Assembly: GCA_022564455.1 (NCBI GenBank)
Contig: JADFLK010000189.1
Location: 1-5,211 of the forward strand
Direction of reading: 5' to 3'
From: Bacteroidota bacterium
GTDB taxonomy: Bacteria; Bacteroidota; Rhodothermia; Rhodothermales; Rubricoccaceae
Length of the DNA: 5,211 nt
Position 1 is the stretch's first letter. The number at the start of each line of letters is the position of its first letter. The position numbers were made by a program, and so were the translations under genes. Below, in pieces: positions 1 through 5,211 of the stretch. The notes under the pieces are model-generated. The model was not told the DNA's origin and did no database searches. It saw nothing but the letters and a program-made list of their open reading frames with translations.

Positions 1-636
1 GCGATTGAGGGCGCTAGCGGAGCCTTGCAATGGGACCCCTTCAGCAACGGCTCCTCGGGACGGCGACCAGATATGGATGTTGGAACGAGTACACATCATG
101 CGGACGTTGGAACGAGTACAGATCAGGGTACGGGACCGCCCTGAAGCACACCGTAGCTAAAACACGAACGGTAACGTAGGCTGGGCACGTACGCCCGTGT
201 GGGGGGAAGCCGCACCCTGGAGCCGCTCCACGGAGTGTGTGTTCGTCTCTGTGAACGCGGCACCTGTTCACCTCGGGGCACTCCTGTGCGAACCGCGGTT
301 TATTTCGAGGAAGCCTGCGCGACAATAGGCGTCGTCCCATCTGGAGGCCTCGTCATGCGGTTGGCGATCGTCGCGGCGGTTCGCATCGTATCAAACCTTG
401 CGGCGGCGAGCTTCTCTTCCCGCGCTTCACACTCTGCATCTGAGGGGCGAACGGTTACCGTCAACGTCGAGTATTTCTCAACGCCCACCGATGTACGACC
501 GAGTAAAGCTCCGGTAAGACGATGGGTGTCAGAATGGCTGCCGTTACGAGATTGTATAGAAAACAGCCGTGCTTTTTGCGGTCAGCTTGACGGTCCGTTA
601 GTGCTTCTGATTTTAATTCGTAAATTGGTAGGTCCT
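1..636. other. Gene-poor region, no supportable CDS
   Basis: No convincing gene is visible here. At the left edge two forward frames are open from the first bases. One runs to a TGA at 142-144 (47 codons), the other to a TAA at 158-160 (52 codons). Either could be the 3' end of an upstream gene, but neither gives a recognisable domain. From about 160 to 636 the longer open frames on both strands translate to compositionally odd, arginine- and serine-rich sequence with no motif I recognise, and the longest runs into the 3' end of the ZIP gene. GC falls visibly from roughly position 540 onward, towards the AT-richer ZIP gene. No tRNA, IS terminus or strong terminator hairpin was seen. A decayed gene or mobile-element remnant is possible. 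Confidence 0.5.
75..125. repeat. Two-copy 27-bp-period direct repeat
   Basis: Two 24-base units lie at 75-98 and 102-125. They share the exact core GTTGGAACGAGTACA and differ at only two aligned positions (78 versus 105, 94 versus 121). The start-to-start period is 27 bases, a multiple of three. In forward frame 1 each unit encodes a DVGTST core, and in frame 2 an LERV core, so an in-frame duplication inside a coding end is possible. Two copies are too few and too closely spaced for a CRISPR array. A local slippage duplication or a paired protein-binding site are the alternatives. Confidence 0.75.
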
Positions 637-1452
637 TCACCCCAAAGCCACATCGAGAATCATCATTACTGAAAAGCCGGTCATTATTGCCATTGTTACT
701 AAGTCGATGTGTGCATAATTTCTTTGAGCTTCCGGGATTAGTTCCTCCACGACCACAAAAATCATGGCACCTGCAGCGAAACAAAGTGCGTATGGGAGAA
801 TATTTTGCATTTTCAGGACTAATAATGCTCCGATAACCCCAGCCACTGGTTCCACCATGCCAGAAGCTTGCCCCATAAAAAAGCTTTTTCCACTAGTCAT
901 CCCTTCTCTTCTCAATGGCATCGATACGGCAGTACCTTCGGGATAATTTTGAATCCCAATGCCGATTGCCAAAGCAATGGCTCCTCCAATCGTGGCAGAA
1001 GGGAGATTAGCTGCTACAGCTCCAAAAGCAACACCTACGGCTAGCCCCTCTGGTATGTTGTGAATGGTTATGGCAAGTACCAGAAGGGTACTTCGTTGCC
1101 ATGAAGTCTTTATTCCCTCACTTTTATCAATACTTAGGCTTGGATGAAGGTGGGGCAAGAATTTATCAGTTAGTCTCATGAAAATCCCACCACCCATAAA
1201 TCCGATGACCGCGGTCAGCCATGGGGTATGTCCTAACTGTTCCGCCATCTCTATGCCTGGCGCAAGAAGAGACCAGAAACTCGCAGCAATCATTACGCCA
1301 GCAGCAAAGCCAAGCATTGTATCCATAAACTTCTCGTTTACAGCTTTCGTAAAGAAAACAACGGCCGCTCCTGCCGCAGTCACACCCCAGGTAAAGAGTG
1401 TGGCGATTAACGCCTGCAGAACTGGATCGAGCTGTAAAAAGAAATCTATCAT
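637..1452 (-). CDS. ZIP-family divalent metal transporter (GufA-like)
   Basis: A 271-residue inner-membrane protein of the ZIP (SLC39-like) family, expected to import divalent metals such as Zn, Fe or Mn; the substrate cannot be read from sequence. Eight hydrophobic segments are visible, roughly at residues 8-33, 43-66, 77-94, 121-146, 150-171, 192-213, 218-236 and 249-270. TM4 carries HNIPEG (H131, N132, E135) and TM5 carries QNYPEG (Q168, N169, E172), the paired metal-site signatures of the GufA-type bacterial branch. The TM3-TM4 loop contains PHLHP (H101, H103), typical of the variable His-containing loop. Length is normal and the frame intact. I chose ATG at 1450-1452 because AAAAGG lies 6 bases upstream; a TTG one codon earlier is the alternative. 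It is codirectional with the upstream monooxygenase gene after a 74-base gap. Its lower GC than its neighbours suggests horizontal acquisition. Confidence 0.92.
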   Translation of the reverse strand: MIDFFLQLDPVLQALIATLFTWGVTAAGAAVVFFTKAVNEKFMDTMLGFAAGVMIAASFWSLLAPGIEMAEQLGHTPWLTAVIGFMGGGIFMRLTDKFLPHLHPSLSIDKSEGIKTSWQRSTLLVLAITIHNIPEGLAVGVAFGAVAANLPSATIGGAIALAIGIGIQNYPEGTAVSMPLRREGMTSGKSFFMGQASGMVEPVAGVIGALLVLKMQNILPYALCFAAGAMIFVVVEELIPEAQRNYAHIDLVTMAIMTGFSVMMILDVALG

Positions 1453-1458
1453 CAATCG

Positions 1459-1464
1459 CCTTTT
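1459..1464 (-). promoter_or_regulatory. Ribosome binding site of the ZIP gene
   Basis: The minus strand reads AAAAGG, 6 bases before the ATG at 1450-1452. This spacing fits the ATG better than the TTG one codon further upstream, so it decides the start. Confidence 0.5.
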
Positions 1465-1500
1465 GTCAGTGCGAGAGGCAGCATTTTTGCCGACACGGAA

Positions 1501-1524
1501 AGAGATGTTTTCGCCGACGTCTCT
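1501..1524 (-). terminator. Imperfect hairpin just after the monooxygenase stop, weak terminator candidate
   Basis: Arms at 1501-1508 and 1517-1524 can form an 8-base-pair stem around an 8-base loop. Read on the minus strand it begins 2 bases after the TAG stop at 1527-1529, has one C/A mismatch, and is followed by only a short T run. The stem has modest GC and no long U tract, so intrinsic termination would be inefficient. It may separate the monooxygenase from the ZIP gene or be coincidental. Confidence 0.25.
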
Positions 1525-1526
1525 CC

Positions 1527-3086
1527 CTACTCCAGGGTCCGATCACCGACCGGTTCGCCGGCGCCACCACCACCAACTCCAACGCGTTGACCGAGGACTA
1601 CATCCATGCTTCCGTCGAGCCGTTCCATCGGAGGCTCGGGCTTCTTCCTCCCATAGAGATACTGAATCACATCCTGAGTGGTGTAGGACGGATGATCCAC
1701 CGAGCCAAGCGGCAGATTCACCAGGTCATCTCCTGCTGTGAAGAGTTGTTTCTCCCGACCCCCTTTCTGGAGTTGCCCTAGCCCGATGTTGGCCATGAGC
1801 GCATTGCACAAGCAGCCCCGTCTTTCCGTGTCTTCGACGTTGCCGCCTTTGTCCACGTACGTCGCTACCGGTTCGGCAGGGCAACGTACCTGCAAGCGGT
1901 CTTTCTCATCAACGTAGGCTTGCTGCAGGTAGCCCAGGTCACAAATGCGGGTACGCTCTTTATAGAGTTGCGGAATGCCGAGCGTCCCCTCGACCTCCAA
2001 GACCTTGAAGGGAAAGCCTGTCGAAGAAATACGTCCATCGGTCCGGACGCTCGTGGTGCCTTCGTGGATTTTCTTGATCAGCGTACGTTTGTATGCCATC
2101 GGATATCCGGATTCGTTGGCCAACGAAAAAAGCGAACCCACCTGGATGCCCGTGGCTCCTTGTTCGAGGGCTTCTTTCAGTTTCCCGGGCGAACCGTAGC
2201 CTCCCGCCAGATAGAAGGGATAGCCGAGGGCAGCGACCTGGTCGAGATTGGCGACGTCTCGCTCGTCATACACCGGGTTGCTGTCAGCATCGTAGGTCTT
2301 GCTTCGGGGCGGGGCATTGTGACCGCCGGCCACTGGACCCTCGATGATAAAGCCGGTGATCAGACCCGCGGCCAGTTTCTTGTCCAGAATGCGAGCGAGC
2401 GTATCCAGGGCAACGATTGGGAAAAACATCGGGCAGCGCATCTGGGGGGGATGCGGCACAAGATCCGCCGGGTCCAACTCGTAGTAATACGAAGCTTTGG
2501 GGTTGGAGGCCTTCGATGTATCCACGTCCAGGCGGAGCCGGGCCTTCTCGCCGGCGGCCAACAACGGAAGTTGTTCGGCCTCTTCGACGGGGATGCCAGC
2601 ACCCATCAGGATGGCGTCTACCCCGGCCAGCATCGCGCCGTAGATACAGGCTAGGGAATAGCGTTTCAGCTTGCCGAGCAGATTGATCCCGATGAGCCCG
2701 TCGTGCCCCTCTTTTGCCAGAAAGACTTCGCTGAATGCGGCTGCACTGAGCAGGCGCTGGGAACGGGTGGTGGGCTTATACCGGTGCATGGGAAGCAACT
2801 TGTAAGGAATATTCTCACCGATGCCGGCCTCCAAGAAGAACCGGCCGATCAGGTAGTCGACGATCTCCTGGTCGGGGTAGGCCTGCAGAGCGCGAAGACG
2901 TCCATGGGGATCTCCCTGCTGTAGCTCCCGCACGACCACCGTGTCGATGCCGGTCCCGGAGACCACCCCAAACTCGCCGAGTTGCGCCACGCGCCGGGCC
3001 AGACGCCAGCTTGAGACGGCGATGCCCATGCCGCCCTGTATGATTTTGGGGGTTCGCTCGTTGAACCGGGCGGTCCAGCATTCCAT
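1527..3086 (-). CDS. Nitronate monooxygenase / 2-nitropropane dioxygenase-like flavoprotein
   Basis: A 519-residue cytosolic protein related to FMN-dependent nitronate monooxygenases, which oxidise alkyl nitronates with O2; PfaD-type enoyl reductases share the fold. The TIM-barrel start is at residues 15-21 (IIQGGMG). EGHDG is near 126-130, and GPVAGGH ends at H256, matching the family GGH histidine that serves as catalytic base in characterised members. The C-terminal FMN-phosphate region shows LAGGYGSPGKL (about 293-303) and GATGIQVGSLF (310-320). Beyond the barrel, CDLGYL, RCPAEP and GCLCN supply four cysteines (C382, C402, C425, C427), followed by TAGDD at 450-454. A 40-residue tail after YLYG is glycine-rich and unrecognised. 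I chose ATG 3086 because AGGA sits 8 bases upstream and the barrel begins soon after. ATGs at 3149 and 3209 would add 21 or 41 unrecognised residues. Family is confident; true substrate is not. It is divergent from the kinase operon. Confidence 0.87.
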   Translation of the reverse strand: MECWTARFNERTPKIIQGGMGIAVSSWRLARRVAQLGEFGVVSGTGIDTVVVRELQQGDPHGRLRALQAYPDQEIVDYLIGRFFLEAGIGENIPYKLLPMHRYKPTTRSQRLLSAAAFSEVFLAKEGHDGLIGINLLGKLKRYSLACIYGAMLAGVDAILMGAGIPVEEAEQLPLLAAGEKARLRLDVDTSKASNPKASYYYELDPADLVPHPPQMRCPMFFPIVALDTLARILDKKLAAGLITGFIIEGPVAGGHNAPPRSKTYDADSNPVYDERDVANLDQVAALGYPFYLAGGYGSPGKLKEALEQGATGIQVGSLFSLANESGYPMAYKRTLIKKIHEGTTSVRTDGRISSTGFPFKVLEVEGTLGIPQLYKERTRICDLGYLQQAYVDEKDRLQVRCPAEPVATYVDKGGNVEDTERRGCLCNALMANIGLGQLQKGGREKQLFTAGDDLVNLPLGSVDHPSYTTQDVIQYLYGRKKPEPPMERLDGSMDVVLGQRVGVGGGGAGEPVGDRTLE

Positions 3087-3332
3087 AGTCGTGATCCTGC
3101 GTTCGTTGAAGGCGTCGTGGTTCCTATATTGGAGGCATAGTTTCGACATTTGCTGTCTTCTTTCTTCAAAGGGGAACACAGCGTCGTCACGTAGTGGATG
3201 CCCTGACATGGCGGACCAACTCGGTCAACGTCAATTCACTCTGAGGCCACCGGACGCCCGCTCCGAGCTGCCGGTTCGTTGTGGTCTTAGCGAAAGGGGA
3301 GCTTGCGACTACCGGCGACACTAGTTTTCGAT
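3087..3332. promoter_or_regulatory. Divergent intergenic region between monooxygenase and kinase operon
   Basis: The two transcription units point away from each other here, so promoters for both should lie in or near this 246-base interval. I found no convincing -35/-10 pair on either strand. An A/T-richer patch with TATATT on the plus strand sits near 3124. The minus strand carries a tandem TTGACGTTGACC at 3224-3235, which might be a -35 or operator element but lacks a good -10 at the right distance. The call rests on gene orientation, not on a recognised promoter. Confidence 0.35.
3095..3098 (-). promoter_or_regulatory. Ribosome binding site supporting the 3086 start
   Basis: The minus strand reads AGGA, 8 bases before the ATG at 3084-3086. 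The in-frame ATG at 3209 has no purine-rich site upstream, and the one at 3149 has only a diffuse A/G run, so this site favours the shorter protein. Confidence 0.5.
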
Positions 3333-4910
3333 ATGCCGGAATCCACCCTCCAACGCCGCCTCCTCCAACAAGCCGTTGTGGCCGAGTTGGGGTTGTTGGC
3401 ACTGGGCGGAAGCGATCCGCAGGTCTTGGCCGATTACGCCGTGAAGGTGCTGGCTGAAGCGCTAGCTGCGCCCATGGCCGGGGTTTTTGAGTTGCAAGGC
3501 AAGCAACTGGTCCTCCGATCGGGCGTTGGGTGGCTGGAGGAAGCGAAAGGCACAGCGCTGATGGACACCTCCGAGACGCACGCGGCCGAAACGCTCGGGG
3601 CGGGCGAGCCCGTTGCGCTCGGAGAGGAGGCGCCGGTCCGCCTCGCACAACGCGGCATCATTTCGGGTCTCAGCGTGAGGCTGGGAGGAGCGGGAGAACC
3701 TGCGGGTATCATAGGAGCCTATTCAACTCGGACGCATCAGTTTGAAGCCGAGGACCGCGCGTTTCTTGCGGCCGTTGCGGCCGTACTGGCCGGCGCACGA
3801 GAGCAGGCCCAAACGACACAAGCCCTCCACGAAAGTGAAGCTCGTGCCCGCGCCATTCTGGATACCACAGTGGACGGTGTCGTTACCATTAGTGAGCGGG
3901 GGATTATCGAATCCTTTAACTCGGCGGCCGAGCAGATTTTTGGATACACGGAGGCTGAAGTGCTGGGCAAGAACGTGCACGTGCTGATGCCGGAGCCCTA
4001 CCACTCCGAGCACGACGGCTACATCGACGCGTACAAACGAACCGGGCAGCGGCGGATCATCGGCATCGGGCGAGAGGTCGTCGGCCAACGGAAAGACGGC
4101 TCCACATTTCCGCTCGATCTGGCCGTGAGCGAGGTGATGCTCCCGAACCGGCGCATCTTTACCGGCATGTTGCGAGACATCTCGGAACGCCGCGAACTCG
4201 AACAAGCTGTTCTCCGCGTTGCGGAAGATGAACGGAGGCGGATCGGGCAGGATCTGCACGACGGCCTCGGCCAGATGCTCACAGGCACGGGCCTGATCGC
4301 CCGAGGCCTAGCCCGCAAGCTGGAAGCCATCGATGAGGGAGTCTCAAAAGACGCCGACGAATTGGTCGAGCTAATCAAGGAGGCCGACGCCTACGCCCGT
4401 ACTATCTCGCGTGGTCTCGTGCCGGTGGAGTTTGACGTCCATGGACTGGACGACGCGCTCCAACGGCTGGCCACCAACACCGAGCGGCTTTTTGAGATCG
4501 CCTGTACGTTCAAAGCCCACGGCCAGGACGCTGACGGTGACGTGCCCGACGATGTGTCGCCGCACCTTTTTCGCATCGCACAGGAAGCCATAAGCAACGC
4601 GGCGTACCACGGCAAAGCCAGGGTTGTGACGATTACGCTGAGCCGAACGCCGGAATGGCTCACGCTTCAGGTTGCCGATGACGGGATTGGCTTCCCGGGC
4701 CTGGTCCGCTCGGCCGCGGCAACGCGGCTGGAACCCGTTCCCGGCAAACGAGACAAATCGATGGAGAATCGCGGAATGGGCGTTCGTATCATGCATTACC
4801 GCGCCCGGATTATCGGCGGCGCACTGGAAATTCGCCTCGGCTCGGACGGCGGAACCGTCGTAACCTGCGCCGTCCCCACGGATCGAACCTCGCCTTCCCC
4901 AACCCCATGA
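3333..4910 (+). CDS. GAF-PAS sensor histidine kinase, NarL/DegS class, FixL-like PAS
   Basis: A 525-residue, apparently soluble kinase with no signal peptide or membrane segment. A GAF domain spans about 13-155, a PAS/PAC domain about 173-285, a HisKA_3 dimerisation domain about 295-365 and a HATPase domain about 410-515. The phospho-acceptor is H309 in DLHDGLGQ, typical of kinases paired with NarL/LuxR regulators. ATP-binding boxes are intact: N422 (N box), DDGIGF from D449 (G1) and NRGMG at 479-483 (G2). The PAS closely follows FixL, with MPEP, then H227 at the proximal heme-ligand position and RIIGIGR ending at R247, the distal arginine position. The GAF ligand is unknown. I chose ATG 3333. 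An in-frame TTG at 3303 would add 10 residues and follows AAAGGGGA, but only 2 bases away, too close for a good site. The stop overlaps the next gene's start (ATGA). The kinase probably controls that regulator. Confidence 0.93.
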   Translation: MPESTLQRRLLQQAVVAELGLLALGGSDPQVLADYAVKVLAEALAAPMAGVFELQGKQLVLRSGVGWLEEAKGTALMDTSETHAAETLGAGEPVALGEEAPVRLAQRGIISGLSVRLGGAGEPAGIIGAYSTRTHQFEAEDRAFLAAVAAVLAGAREQAQTTQALHESEARARAILDTTVDGVVTISERGIIESFNSAAEQIFGYTEAEVLGKNVHVLMPEPYHSEHDGYIDAYKRTGQRRIIGIGREVVGQRKDGSTFPLDLAVSEVMLPNRRIFTGMLRDISERRELEQAVLRVAEDERRRIGQDLHDGLGQMLTGTGLIARGLARKLEAIDEGVSKDADELVELIKEADAYARTISRGLVPVEFDVHGLDDALQRLATNTERLFEIACTFKAHGQDADGDVPDDVSPHLFRIAQEAISNAAYHGKARVVTITLSRTPEWLTLQVADDGIGFPGLVRSAAATRLEPVPGKRDKSMENRGMGVRIMHYRARIIGGALEIRLGSDGGTVVTCAVPTDRTSPSPTP

Positions 4911-5211
4911 AAACCCGCATTCTCCTTGTTGACGACCACCCGCTGATGCGGAAGGGCCTCGCGATGACCATCGAAGCCGAGGCTGATCTGGAAATTGTCG
5001 GGCAGGCTGCCGACGCCGAAGACGCCCTCGCCCAGTTCGACGACCTCGATCCCGACCTCGCCGTGGTGGACGTGTCGTTGCCGGGCATGAACGGGCTGGA
5101 ACTCATCAAGCATCTGCTCTCACGCAAGCCGGACCTCGTCACGCTGGTCGTTTCCCGCCACGCCGAATCCCTCTATGCTGAACGCGCCATCCGCGCCGGG
5201 GCGCGCGGGTA
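4907..5211 (+). CDS. Response regulator, receiver domain (NarL/LuxR family likely), 3' end cut by window
   Basis: The first 101 codons of a response regulator are present and the frame is still open at the window edge. The protein starts MKTRILLVDDHP, with acidic-pocket residues D9 and D10. D55 in VVDVSLPGMNG is the phosphorylation site, S83 (VVSRH) occupies the conserved Thr/Ser position, and IRAGARG at 95-101 leads into the missing GY and lysine region. VDDHP and MNGLEL are typical of NarL/FixJ-type regulators, so a C-terminal LuxR-type helix-turn-helix is expected beyond the window; this is inference. The ATG overlaps the kinase stop by 4 bases (ATGA) with no clear ribosome binding site of its own, which suggests translational coupling and a cognate pair. 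I excluded a truncated single-domain regulator only on family expectation. Confidence 0.9.
   Translation, partial: MKTRILLVDDHPLMRKGLAMTIEAEADLEIVGQAADAEDALAQFDDLDPDLAVVDVSLPGMNGLELIKHLLSRKPDLVTLVVSRHAESLYAERAIRAGARG

Noticed and set aside
75..125. CRISPR-like repeat pair
   Set aside because: Only two units separated by 3 bases, with no spacer-length gap and no cas gene.
291..300. Perfect 10-base palindrome AACCGCGGTT
   Set aside because: Single short palindrome with no extension and no gene nearby to regulate; expected by chance in GC-rich DNA.
41..340. 99-codon minus-strand open frame covering the direct repeat
   Set aside because: Arginine- and proline-rich translation without motif; the non-ATG or weak start and the repeat make it unlikely to be a gene.
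199..672. 157-codon plus-strand open frame in the gene-poor left region
   Set aside because: It overlaps the 3' end of the ZIP gene, has no recognisable motif or good ribosome binding site, and its composition does not look like a real protein.
878..889. Perfect palindrome AAAAAGCTTTTT
   Set aside because: It lies inside the ZIP coding sequence and encodes a lysine/serine/phenylalanine stretch; with no loop or context it is not a terminator.
1920..2654. 244-codon plus-strand open frame antisense to the monooxygenase
   Set aside because: It lies wholly inside the well-supported flavoprotein gene, shows no domain motif, and is the usual long shadow frame of a GC-rich gene.
3208..3324. 38-codon plus-strand frame just before the kinase, beginning MADQLGQRQF
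   Set aside because: Short, no ribosome binding site, no recognised leader-peptide feature such as a residue run or attenuator hairpin; it overlaps the kinase TTG alternative start.

Overview
The window comes from a bacterial chromosome or large contig. Most of it is GC-rich: sampled 60-base lines in the large genes run at about 63-65% GC. I cannot name the genus. The gene families (a multidomain NarL-type two-component pair, a long-form nitronate monooxygenase, a GufA-type ZIP transporter) are widespread in environmental bacteria, including Rhodothermota/Bacteroidota-like and other phyla.

Layout. Bases 1-636 hold no gene I can support. A two-copy 27-bp direct repeat lies at 75-125, in a stretch where two forward frames stay open from the left edge, so the end of an unseen upstream gene is possible but unproven. 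Bases 637-1452 (minus strand) encode a complete ZIP-family metal transporter with clearly lower GC (about 47% in sampled lines), which looks like an acquired insert. Bases 1527-3086 (minus strand) encode a long nitronate monooxygenase/2-nitropropane dioxygenase-like flavoprotein with a conserved-looking C-terminal cysteine cluster and a glycine-rich tail. A divergent intergenic region follows. From 3333 to the right edge (plus strand) lies a two-component operon: a soluble GAF-PAS histidine kinase of the NarL/DegS class, overlapping by 4 bases (ATGA) a response regulator whose receiver domain is cut by the window end.

How it may work together. The kinase and regulator are almost certainly a cognate pair. 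The kinase PAS domain closely matches the FixL oxygen-sensor PAS, keeping the proximal heme histidine and distal arginine positions, so oxygen or another diatomic gas/redox signal is a plausible input. The flavin- and O2-dependent nitronate monooxygenase is divergently transcribed from the same intergenic region and is a candidate target, but this is inference from position alone. The ZIP gene appears unrelated in origin.

I saw no IS element, CRISPR array, tRNA, rRNA or obvious phage gene. The most notable signals are the FixL-like sensor and the cysteine cluster in the nitronate monooxygenase. I did not find clear evidence of a wholly new system.
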